Assembly (NCBI GenBank): GCA_977017575.1
Contig: CDRNVI010000173.1
Location: 54,732-118,731, forward strand
Length of the DNA: 64,000 nucleotides
Source of the DNA: Paramoeba atlantica
Taxonomy: Eukaryota > Discosea
Direction: 5' to 3'
The notes under the pieces: model-generated
The model's database searches: none
Told to the model about the DNA's origin: nothing
What the model saw: the letters and a program-made list of their open reading frames with translations, nothing else
Part shown: piece after piece, positions 34,523-44,942 of the stretch
Position numbering within the stretch: the first letter of the stretch is position 1
How the letters are laid out: the number at the start of each line of letters is the position of its first letter
Position numbers and translations under genes: made by a program

Positions 34523-37500
34523 ATGACAGACCGCAAATTGTTTGGAGCTGTGGAAGGGGGAGATTATGAAAAGGTTCAACAACTCCTTTTGAATCAAAAA
34601 GTAGATGTCAATCAAGCTCCAAGACGCCAGGTGATCATCTTCTTTTCTTTTTTTTATCATCATCCTCTCTGGTGATGATTCTGTGTCTCTCTGTGTGTGT
34701 TGTGATCTTGAGCTGAAAGTTTTGAGAAAAGAAAGGGATTACTCCTTTGATGAGAGCATGTGAAAAAGGAGACTTAAAGATGATCACTTTGTTGATTGAA
34801 AATGGTGCTTCACTTGAGAGTCATGTTGCTGAGGTTTTTTTCTCTTTCTTTTTTTCTTTTTTTGGTGATGAGCGAAAGTTTGATGATTGATTGTCTCTGT
34901 TGTTATGGTTTTTGAAGGATGGATCAGATCCATTTATTCTTGCTTGTGAATTTGGGAATCTTGAAATAGTTCAGTTTCTTTTTGAGAAAGGCTCTTCTCT
35001 TCTTCAATCATCAGTCAATCATCTCTCTTTTTTTTTTCTGATCCCATTTTTTCATTGCTTGTTGTGTGTATTCAACTCAATTCTTCTTCTTTTATTTTTA
35101 TTTGGTGTAGCAAAAACCAAAGAAGACTGCATTATCTTCAGTTTGTGAAAAAGGACACTTTCAAATTGCCAAATTTTTGATTGAAAAAGGAGCCAAAGTA
35201 GATCAAACAAAGACAGTTTCTCTTTCTTTCTTCCTCTCTCTCTCTCTCTTTCTCTCCTCATATCAAAGAGATTCAAAAATTTTTAAAATTATCGTTTTGT
35301 TTGAACAGGGAGGTGAAAGCCCTTTGTGGATTTGTTGTGAAAGGGGAGACATTGAAATGGCAAATCTTTTGATTGACAACAAAGCAAAGGTGGATTGGTC
35401 AACAAATGTAAACTTTCTCTTCAGGATTTTGAATGTTTTCACAAAAAAAAACTAATCTTTACCAATCTTCTTTTTTGGGGGGGAACAGGAAGGAGAAACT
35501 TCTTTTTGTTGTGCTTGTAAAAGAGGGGATTTTGAAATGGCACAATACAAAGGCGCAAATATCAACTTTTCTTTACCAAATTTTTTTCGTCCTCACACCC
35601 TCATTGTTAGTTTTTCTCTGTCTCTTTTTCAAAGTTTTCACAATTGATTTCTGAAACAAAAGAGATTTTCTTTAATTCATCTCTTTTTGATAGGGTTGGA
35701 GTCCTTTATGTGTTGCAGTTTTGGAGAATAATATCAAAATGGTTCATTTCCTTCTTGAAAAGGGTGCTCACCCAAATACCCTTTCAAAAGTCTGTTTTTT
35801 ATTTTTTGAATGTCTTGTCTTTATATCTATGTTGGGGAGGGGAGAAAGAGGAATTGATGGATTCTATTTTGTCCTTTTGTCATTTTAGGATGAAATGTCT
35901 CCATGGCATATTGCTTGTCAAAAAGGGAATTTAGAGATTGTCAAAATTTTTTTGAAAATAGAAGATCTTGAGATTGATCAACAAGGAAATCGGGTTTTCT
36001 TTTTTTCTTTTCTCTTGTTTGAGATTTCTTTGATGATTTATTGAAATCAACTTTTGTGAAACAAAAAGGGAAAGACAGCTTTCTTTGAGGCAACTGAGGG
36101 AGGTCATTTTGACATTGTTACTTTATTGGTGGAAAGGTGCTTCAATCAATTTTGAAAATCATGTCTGTTTTCTCTTTTTGATTTTTTATTGTTTGAACAT
36201 TTCTCTCTAAAAATTGTTACAGCTCCACAGAACGCCTTTTTCCATTGCATGTAAATTAGGAGATCTTAAAATTGTTTCTTTCTTCACCAAACATGGTGCT
36301 CAACTTCAAGTTAGGTACTGTGATGGTCTTGTCTGTGCATGTGAAGAGGGTAACATGGATGTAATCTCTTATTTATTAGAGAATATGAAAAAGGTATTTT
36401 TTTTTTCTGTTTTCAACACAATATTCACAATTCACCACACTCCCCCCTTTTTTTACCTTTTTTATCTCCACACACACCAGGAATTGAATGTTGGACCTTT
36501 ATGTTTTGCAAGTGAAAAAGGGAAATTTGATTTGGCTCAATTTTTGATTTCTAAAAATTGTCCAAGCAATGGAGTTCACAATCAATTTGTATTTCTTTTT
36601 TTCTTTTTCTTTTTTCAAAAACTTTGAAATTTCTTTAACTTTTCATCACCACAGGAGGGTTATTCACCTCTGACTCTTGCGTGTATAAACAACAATTTAG
36701 ATATTGCAGAATTATTATTACAAAATGGAGCACATCTCATTGTTCAAGTTTGTTGGTTTTTTGAATAACTTTCCTCAAAACAATCCTCTCTCTTCTTTCT
36801 TTCTTTTTTTTCTTTCTTTTAATTTACTATCAATTTGGTTTTGGAAAAACAGGGACGGAGTTCTGTTCTTTATCAAGTTTGCAATTCCTATTCTGTTAAT
36901 TTACCAGCTGTTAAGTTCTTAGTTGAAAATGGAGCAGATGTAAATGAAATCTATCAAGTATTTTCTAATTTGATTTTTTTCAATGGGTGTTTTTGAGTAT
37001 CATTTTAATCATTTTTTTTGAAAGGGTTCCACTCCTCTCATGGCTCTCCTTAGTCGACCTCCTGGTCGACAAAACGAGATTATTTTATTTATGTTAAAAA
37101 ATGGTGCTGAAATCAACAAAACAGATGAGGTTTTTCTCATTTCCTTGTTTTTGGGGTACTCTTTGGGAACAATTCATTCAACCAAAATGATAGGATGGGG
37201 ATACTGCGCTCCATCTGGCTGCACAAAAGGGACAGTTGGAGATAGTGAAACTTTTGTGTGAACATGGTGCTGATCCTGAAATCAAAAATAACTATGTTCA
37301 TTTTTCTTTGGTTTATTTATTTATTTTTTTGATGAATCTCTTATTTTTGATATTTTTAAATATTTTAGGGAGAAACACCAGCAGACTCCACCTACTATCA
37401 ATCAGTGAAGAAGTTCTTGAAGGTTTTTTAAATCTTTTCATCATTATTTTTGAAATTCACAAAGAATTGAAACACAATTTTTGGATAGGAATACATTCAC

Positions 37501-37730
37501 ATTGATGGTTCAATTAAACCTGCAAAACGAGAAGGGAATGAAAAGATTGAATCGGAAAAGAAGAACAAAGAGAAGAAGGAGAAGAACAAAGAGAAGAAGA
37601 AGAAGAACAAAGAGAAGGAGAAGAAGAAGGAGAAGAAGGAGAAGAAAGAGAAAGTAAAAAGAGAAAGATTGGAGATGAATGTGGTTTTGGTGATGAAAAA
37701 ATTGAATTCAAAAAACCTCGAATCGATTGA
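34523..37730 (+). pseudogene. Ankyrin gene broken by frameshifts (A5)
   Basis: It starts MTDRKLFGAVEGGDYEK and follows the 17-exon short layout of A2. Three departures are visible. A 9-nt in-frame deletion in the CCACKRGD repeat replaces FLIN with Y (near 35546). A 2-nt deletion in GTGGAAAGAGGTGC (near 36136) shifts frame within the GKTAF repeat and reaches a stop at once. A 4-nt deletion in the tail exon (near 37547) would move the Glu-rich tail into a Lys-rich frame. Downstream exons are otherwise well kept, so inactivation is recent. A truncated protein of about nine repeats could still be made. The ancestral end is at 37728-37730. Confidence 0.8.
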
Positions 37731-38027
37731 CCTCCACAAAATTGAAAAAGGAAATCTTCTTTTTTCAAAAAAGAAATTGTTTATTTTATTTGGGTGGTGG
37801 GGAGAGAGGGGAAATAATAAAATAGAAAAATAAAAAATAAGGTGACAATTTCATACCAAAGAGAGAGAGAAAATCAAAAGAAAAGGAAATGATGAAAATG
37901 GCTAAATTTAGTTTTCTAAAAAGAAGGAGCCAGTTTGTTTTTTTGGGGTGAGAGGAGAAAGAGAGAAAGAGAAAGAGAGATTTTTTTTGGAGTTCTCTCT
38001 TTGTTGGGATCGTTTCTTTTTTTGAAA
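37731..38027 (+). promoter_or_regulatory. Ankyrin-type 5' flank now leading into TRIM gene T7
   Basis: This spacer matches the A2-A3 spacer: the T-rich stretch after the stop, the block GATGAAAATGGCTAAATTTAG, the element ATTTAG-TTTT-CTAAAA at 37906-37921, and the leader TTTTTTGGGGTGAGAGGAGA near 37940. An ankyrin start codon would be expected next, but the sequence passes in a purine-rich run into the TRIM start codon at 38028. The 5' UTR acceptor seen before T4, T5 and T6 is absent. Confidence 0.65.
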
Positions 38028-40119
38028 ATGAGTGAAAAGAGAGAAAAGAGAAAGAGAGAAGTGGTGAGAAGTGAGAGTGAGGAGGGAAAAAGAGGAAAGA
38101 AAGAACAAATTCCTCATGATGTTGTTGTGATTGAAGATGATGTTGATGAAAGAGAACAAAGAAGCGAGGACGCCCTTGGAAAGAGAGAACAAGGAAGGGA
38201 AAGAGAAGGAGAAGAAGTGGTGATAAAAAGAAGAAGAAAGGAAGAAGAAGAGGTGATGAAAAGAAGAAGAAAGGAAGAAGAAGAGAAAAAGAAAAGATTT
38301 GCATGTGGAATATGTTTGGAGTTGATGAGTTGGGAAAAAGAACCAAGGTTGTTACCTTGTTGTGGTCTTTCTTTTTGCTCTCTTTGTCTTAACAAACTCT
38401 TCCTTCTTCAAAATCCTTCCTCTTCTTCTTCTTCTCCCTCTCCCTCTTCTTCTTCCTCTTCTTCTTCTTCTCCCTCTTCCTCTTCCTCTTCTTCTTCTCC
38501 CTCTCCCTCTTCTTCATCAGAACCAACTGAGGAGAAGAAAAAAGGAGTGAAATGTCCCGTTTGTCGAGAAATGAACGAATGTGAAACAATTGAAATACTT
38601 TCGATGAATTATTTGATTCCAGAAACAATTGATGTTCTTCTTTCTTCGAATCTAATCTCTTTCTCCCAGCAACCAACTTCAGGTTTTTACTTTTGTTTTT
38701 TTCTTTTCTTTTCTTTTCTTTCTCTTTGGAGGATAATTGACTGACTTCCTGTTTTAAACATAAAAAATAGAAGAGGAAGTTCAGGGAGTGATGGGATTGG
38801 AGAATTTGAAGAAGAGAGAATGTTCAAAACACCCATCTGAAACAATTTGTGGATTTTGTTTTCAATGTTCTTCTTTTGTTTGTACTCGTTGTATTCTTCA
38901 AACTCATGATGATCACAGAAAGAAAGTGAAATCAATTGAAGAAAGTATTTTGGAGAAAAGGAATGAAGTTGTAAAGATTGGAGATAGATTGGAGAGAAGG
39001 TTGATTTTGATTGAAGAAAAAAGAAAAAGAATTGAAAAAGAAATGAAAGAATTAGAAGAGAAATTAGAAAAGAAAAGAATTGAAAAGAAAGAAATAGAAT
39101 TAGAGAAAGAAGATTTGAGAATAAGAAAAGATTCAATTATTCGTTTATCCAACACACCAACAACAACAACAACAACAACTGATTGTGATGTTTCTCTCTT
39201 TTTTGATGATCAACTTTTTTCAACTCTTCTTCAAACCGCAAATGATATTGTTTTTGAAGGAGGTGTTGTTGGAAAAGGAGTGATTTGTTGTGATGGTGGT
39301 GGTGATTCACTTCGAGTTGTTTCTTCTTTTCCTTTAATTGAACCTTATGGAGTGAGTGTGAACAGTGATGGGAATATTTTTATTTGCGACTTTCTGGGTG
39401 GATTGAGAGTGAGAGATAACGAAGGAAATGAGATGATTGAATCAATAATTCAGAAAACAATTGATTCACTTGAATTGGAACCTGTTGATGTTTCAATTGG
39501 ATTGAATGATCAAATTGTTGTTCTTGATGGGTCTCAAGATTCTGATCGAGTTGTAATCTTAAACAAAGAAGGAGAATTGATCAAATTATTTGGATCTAGA
39601 GGTTCTCGAGATGGTCAGTTTGATGGTCCATGTGGTGTGGATGTGGATGAAGAAGGTCGAATTATTGTTGCTGATACTTTGAATCATCGAATTCAAGTGT
39701 TTGATAATGATGGATCTTTTCTTCGTTCTTTTGGTTCAAAAGGTTCTTCTGAAGGTCAATTTTGCTATCCTCGTGGTGTTGTAGTTGATAGAGATGGGAA
39801 TATTGTTATTTGTGATACTTGGAATCATCGGATTCAAGTGATGGATATTGAAGGGAATTTTATTCGATGTTTTGGAACAAAAGGTTCAGATGATTCTCAA
39901 TTCAATTGCCCAAGAGGTGTTGATGTGGATGGGGAAGGTAGAATTGTTATTGGTGATACAGAAAATAGAAGAGTGAGTGTGTTTGAGAAAGATGGAACAT
40001 TTCTTTTTTCGTTTGGTAAGGATCATATGGAAAATCCTTGTGGGGTTGTTGTTGATTCATTTGGAACAATTATTGTTTTAGATTGCGAGAAAAATTCAAT
40101 TGAATTGTGGAACGAATAG
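38028..40119 (+). CDS. SIM-RING-B-box-NHL protein lacking B-box 1 (T7)
   Basis: Join 38028-38682 and 38771-40119, phase-1 intron, 667 aa, intact frame. It starts MSEKREKRKRE. DVVVIEDDVDE is a candidate SUMO-interacting motif. A KRRRKEEEE unit is tandemly repeated just before the RING (CGIC, PCCGLSFCSLC, a long Ser/Pro loop, CPVC). Exon 2 starts at AATAG|AAGAGG and reads EEEVQGVMGLENLKKREC straight into B-box 2, so B-box 1 (about 50 residues in relatives) is absent. Coiled coil and NHL blades follow, ending IELWNE. Expected to act like the other TRIM ligases. It lies at the end of the ankyrin array with an ankyrin-type upstream region. Confidence 0.83.
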
Positions 40120-40533
40120 GTCTTTGGTATTCTTCGGTATTCATTTTTTTGTGTTTTTTTTTTGGGGGAGAGACAAAAAACAAAAGCCTTTTAGCGAGCT
40201 TCCTTTTTTATTTTGGCAAAAATGTCTTCTTATTATTTTGGTTCAAAGGGATCGTGGAGTTGAACGAAGGGACCTCGTCGGGTTGTTGTTGTTTCATTCC
40301 TAAAATTTCAAGAGAAAAAGTTACTCACAAAATTAAAATATTGAATTGTGAAACTTCGGTGCGGGTTGGTCTCTTCTTTTTTAATCTTTGTTTTTTTTGG
40401 CCTTTCTTGATGGTTTTTTTTCTCAGAGATCTCAACTCTGTTTCTTTTTTCATTCTTTTTGGTCTTTTGATTGAGATCGGATTCTCAGTTGCGCTTTTCT
40501 ATTTTTGAGAGACAAAAAAATAAAACCGACCTC
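40120..40533. other. Tail-to-tail spacer between T7 and the peptidase gene
   Basis: This 414-bp spacer contains no supported gene. It is less biased in purine/pyrimidine content than the flanks further left and lacks the TRIM downstream motif. It marks the edge between the expanded gene families and single-copy housekeeping genes. Confidence 0.5.
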
Positions 40534-43500
40534 TTAAAGTTCTTCAACCAATGCGTCAATTTCAGCATCACGTCCTAAGCCTTCTCGAATGATATCTCTT
40601 GCATCGACAGAACCCCCTTTTTCTAACATTCTTTCTAACACAATCCCTGCCTCTCTATTTAATGGATCTTTGGCAAAACATGTTTTCCAAACATCAGCAG
40701 CATAAACCTAAAAATGGAATTAAAAAGTGACTTTTTTCTCTTCTTCCAGAAAAAAATGTATTTCAAATTGCCCAAACCTTTGCAAAAAGATAACTATAAT
40801 ATCTGGCTCCATAAGTTGTTAAATGGGAAAAACGTGTTTGAGGATTTCCTCCAGCAAGAGAGCCAAGAGACAGAACCTTCTCCGAGATGGAATGATAAGC
40901 TTGAGAAGTTAAGTGATCACTCGTATCTCCGTTCTCTCTCTCTTTCAATAACTGCTCAGCAAAGGGAGCGGAGTGGTAGACTTGGTCAATCATGGAAAGG
41001 AAAATCTGATGTTCCATTTCCAGACCCCGAAAAGCTTTTCTTGTTTGTTTGATTTCTTGAATGAGTTCTGGGGGAGGGACTTTTCCTGAACTTTATTTTT
41101 CAATCAAGTGAAAAAAGAGAGTAGATTATGAGGAAGAAAAAAAAGACCTGTAACAGAATGACGAGCAATTCTCGTCATCACTCTTTCATCCCAAAAGAAA
41201 TATTCCATCAATTGTGAGGGAAATTCAGCAAAATCAAGCGCACATCTCGTACCTACATGAAATTGAGACACCATTTCTTCAAAATCTTTCATTTTTAAAA
41301 AATTGAACTGAGAGAAAATACCAGCGGTGTGTTGAAATTTGGTTCGAGACAACAAATTATGGCAAGCATGACCAAACTCATGAAAGAAAGTTTCTGCTTC
41401 GTGGACTGATAAGAGAGAAGAGGAGAGACTCTCGTGAGCTCCAATTTTGGGAAAATTACAGAGAACTGAGACAGTGGGAATTTGAAAATCTGTCAAGAAT
41501 AAACCACATGAGAACAAAAGAGAAAGATAGAAGAGAAAAAAAGAGAGAGAAAATAGAACAGCCATTTTGTAGTTCCTTGGGACATTTGATGAGAAAAGTT
41601 GCACATCCATCAAATTTATTACTCCTTGCAAAGAGATCAAAGTACACATACCCTAGAATTTCTCCTGTTGGTCCGTCTCTCCTGAAATTAAGTTGAAGTG
41701 ATTTTTTGTTTTTTCATTTTAGAAAACAGGAAAAAAGGAAAATTATTTCGAAAAGAAAAAAATTAAAAAGAATAAAAAGAAAAAACCATTCAGTTTTAAT
41801 AATATCTTGGCTCCATCGTTCTTTCTCAGTTGAAGTGGCAACACTCATCTCAATATCAAAAAGAACAGAAAGGATATAAGACATCCCTTTTATGCAATTC
41901 GCAACAGAGAAATAGGGGAGCATTTTCGCCTATTTTCTAAAATTAGTCATCTGCCAAACATGCCATGCTTAGGGAGTCACGCTTGAAGGAAAATTGGCTT
42001 ACGTCATTTGAATGTGATGGTTGTGTCAACAAATTTTGATAATAGGATTTATCCCAAGGGTAGAGGTTTTCTGATCCTTCTTTTTCTCGCTTTTTTGCTC
42101 TCATCAAACCGAGTTCTTCTCTTACTGTCCAAAGAGATTGAGAAAATGGACTAAGACGGAGAAAGAGAGAGAGGAAAAAGACCTCTTGGTTTGATTTTTT
42201 GCGAAAGGTTATCCAAGAATTGGTTGACTTGCTGTGGGCTCTTGAGGATTCGATCAGGGATTTCGAAATTGCCATAACATTCCATCCCAATTTTCTGAGA
42301 AAGAAGGGTTCGGGAAAATAAAAACAAAAAAAGGTGAGAAGAAAAAGATTATTTTGTGAGAAAGAAAAAAAAAGAAACTTGTGCAAGGAGATGACGAGTA
42401 AGAAGAAGATCCTCAAGGATTTTCAAATTCTCTGGACAACCAACTTGGCTCATCTGACATAATTCCTATGACAAACAAGAAAGTTGAATGAGAGAAAGAG
42501 AGAACATAAAAAGAGAAAGAAAAAAACTTTTCTGAGTTCACTATTTGCAGTATTTTTTAAATAAGAATTTGCTGTCCCTGAAATGAAAGAAAACAAAACT
42601 TTTGAGAAAAAGAGAAGAAATTGAGAGAAGAAAAGGAATTGAATCAAAGAGACCAGTTGTCATTTCAGCAATTAATTGTGAAGGGTTTGACGGGTCAGAA
42701 GAACAAAGACGAAAAAATTCAGGATTTTCTTTTGCAGAAAGAGAGAGAGAAGGAGAGAGAGTTCTTCTTGCAAGAGTGTTTTGGTTCATGTTTGTGTGGA
42801 ACTTGATTGAGAGAGTGAGGAGCTTTTGTTGGAGAGACACGATTTCTAGAAAAAAGGAAGTGAAATTTGGTCAAAAGAATTGAAGAAAGGGAATAAGAAA
42901 ATGAAAAGAAAGAGAAAAATAGAAAAAAAAAGAAAGGGAAATAACCATCTCTTTTTGGATCAGAGAGATGAATTCCATTCGTTTGAAAATCTTTGTAAAA
43001 AAGTAAACCAACTCTGCAAATGAAATATCCCATTTGAGTTTTCGAGCAAAAACAAACAAACAACAATTTTTCCTCTTTTCCTCTCTTTCTTTCTCATTCT
43101 TTCCTTCCTCTGCTCTCTCTCTCTCTCAATTCTCATTTCAAAAACCTTTGTTCTTCTTTTGTGAGTGAACCATACACAGAATCATTAACAATCTCGTCCA
43201 ATGAATCATAAAGAGAACGATGAGCGTTTAAAAGAGAGAAAAATCTCGAGATTTCGACAACTGTTTTTTCTGCTGCGTCTCTCCATTCAGGAGAAGAGTG
43301 AGAGTTTCTAAAAGAGAGAGAGGAAAGAGAGAGAGGAAAGAGAGAGGAAAGAGAGAGAGTTGAGTGTTCGTTGTTGTTCTTTTTTCTCTTTTTTTCTTTC
43401 TTTTCATTTTTTTTTCAATCTTTTTTTTTCTTTTCTTTTCTTTCTTTCTTTCTCTTTCCTCAGACCGACAAAATTCTGCAGAATCCGCAACAGTACAAAG

Positions 43501-43899
43501 CCTTTCAGAAATTCCATCAAGTTTTTGTAAATAACTTTCACTCCACTGAACAACAAAAAGAGAAAGGAAGAGATGAGAAGAGGAAAAAGAAAACAAAAAA
43601 TCTCATTTTCAAACCTCTTTTCTCTTTGAGTCATTTTCTTTCATTTTTTCTTGATGTTCACTTAAAATCTGATCTTCAAAAAAAGATCAGAAAGAGAGGA
43701 GAGAGAGAGAAGAGAAAAAAAGAAAAAAGAGAAAAAAGAAAAAGAGAAAAGAGAAGAAGAACGAGAAAGAACCTAATTCGAATTCTGTTTGTTGAATAAC
43801 TCCTTCTTGAAGAGCAAGAAAGTCATTTGGTTGTTGAAGTTCTCTCAATCCATATAACCCCCTTTCTTTGAGAAGAAACTAAGAAAGAAAGAAAGAGAA

Positions 43900-43930
<31 letters not shown>

Positions 43931-44050
43931 AAGAGAGAGAAAAAGAAAGAACGGCAAAATCGAAAGAAAAAAAGAAAGAAAGGCAAGACCCTGAACTTGA
44001 TGAGAATATCCTCTTCGAAAGAAGGTTCTTGCCAATCCCAACCCCTTCAT
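40534..44050 (-). CDS. Mitochondrial intermediate peptidase (M3 metallopeptidase)
   Basis: A zinc oligopeptidase that removes octapeptides from imported matrix proteins. The probable start at 44050 gives MKGLGLARTFFRRGYSHQVQ, a convincing mitochondrial presequence. Exon 2 (43865-43773) reads ERGLYGLRELQQPNDF. Later pieces match the family: LCTVADSAEFCR, ECYGNFEIPDRILKSP, WDKSYYQN, GYVYFDLFARSNKFDG. The active site HEFGH is at 41382-41368, then [31 protein letters not shown], the signature that separates this enzyme from thimet oligopeptidase. Best-supported exons: 41929-41787, 41681-41560, 41489-41322, 41252-41148, 41085-40778 and 40707-40534, with phases that join correctly. Ends ALVEEL. Exons between 43.7 and 42.4 kb are less certain. 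Confidence 0.87.
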
Positions 44051-44117
44051 TCCTCTCTTTCTCTCTTCTCTTTCTCTCCTTTTCTCTTTCTCCTTTTCGT
44101 CCAAAAGAACAATGAAT

Positions 44118-44133
44118 TTTTGAGGGCACAAAA
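44118..44133 (-). promoter_or_regulatory. Divergent copy of the palindromic upstream element (peptidase gene)
   Basis: The minus strand reads TTTTGT-GCCC-TCAAAA, a weaker match to TTTNAG-N4-CTAAAA, about 70-85 bp upstream of the peptidase start codon. Position and symmetry agree with the other copies; sequence match is only partial. Confidence 0.35.
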
Positions 44134-44341
44134 CTTCAATTTTGATTTTTTTTTCTTCTCTAAAAAATCTCTGTCTTTTTCTGTTTTTCTTCCAAAGACT
44201 TGAGACCCAGAAAGAGAAAAAAGGTTTTGGTTTGGGAGCTCAAAACTTTCACTCAAACAAAAGAAAAAGAGAAAGTTCGAAAAAAAAAATGTTTCGTTTC
44301 AAAGAGAAGAAAGGGAAGAGAGAGAAATATCTCTCTCTCTC

Positions 44342-44684
44342 TCAATCTCTGGCAGGTTTTAGATTTGTTATCTCATCTTGATTTTCAAGAATCAATCGAA
44401 TCGAATATTCAGGGCCAGTAAAACTATAGATTGGACCATAGGATGTTAAATCAATTGAATCAGACATCACCGTTGGGGTAATTCCTGTTCTTTATGTTGA
44501 AAAGAATGAAAGAGAAAGAGAGAAGAAAAAAAGAGAGAAAGAAACCACCAAAGATCATCAGTTTTTGTTGAGAAATTGGAATCCCTTCTTTCTCAAAAAT
44601 CTTTCTCTTCAAATCCTCCACTGTTGAAGTCGCTCCAATATCAACTGTTAGAATTTGGTTTCCGTTTCGAATCGTTAGCAACAT
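44342..44684 (-). CDS. Small ubiquitin-like domain protein
   Basis: Complement of join 44342-44484 and 44546-44684, phase-1 intron, 93 aa. It begins MLLTIRNGNQILTVDIGATS, then VEDLKRKIFEKEGIPISQQKL and MIFGG, following the ubiquitin fold (beta-hairpin, helix with KxKIxxKEGIPxxQQxL, beta-3). The second exon (SIDLTSYGPIYS, then YSIRLILENQDEIT) supplies the last strands. It lacks the C-terminal Gly-Gly of conjugated modifiers, so it probably works as a non-covalent ubiquitin-like domain. It lies between the peptidase and WDR45 genes on the same strand. A CTAAAA half-site is at about 44760. Specific function not recognised. Confidence 0.72.
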
Positions 44685-44942
44685 GTTGTGAAAAAAGATT
44701 CTTGTTGTTCTGAAGACAAAACAGAAAAATCAAAAAAGAAATTTTTTTTGTTGTGTGGCTAAAATTTGTTGAAAAGTTTGAGTTTTGTTTCTTTCTTTCA
44801 TCATTTCCTTTTACTTTTGATCCTTGAGCTTTCCAACCTTATTTTTTCAAGGTTGGAAAACTGGAAAAACTGGAAAAACTGTGTGGGGGTGGGAAATGTT
44901 GGTTGTTGGCATTGTTTTTGTGATTTTCCTTTTGATTTTTTT

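Noticed and set aside
18807-37730. Tandem ankyrin array considered as a mobile or viral element
   Set aside because: No transposase, integrase, polymerase, terminal repeats or target-site duplication. Copies are head to tail with full introns, so segmental duplication explains them.
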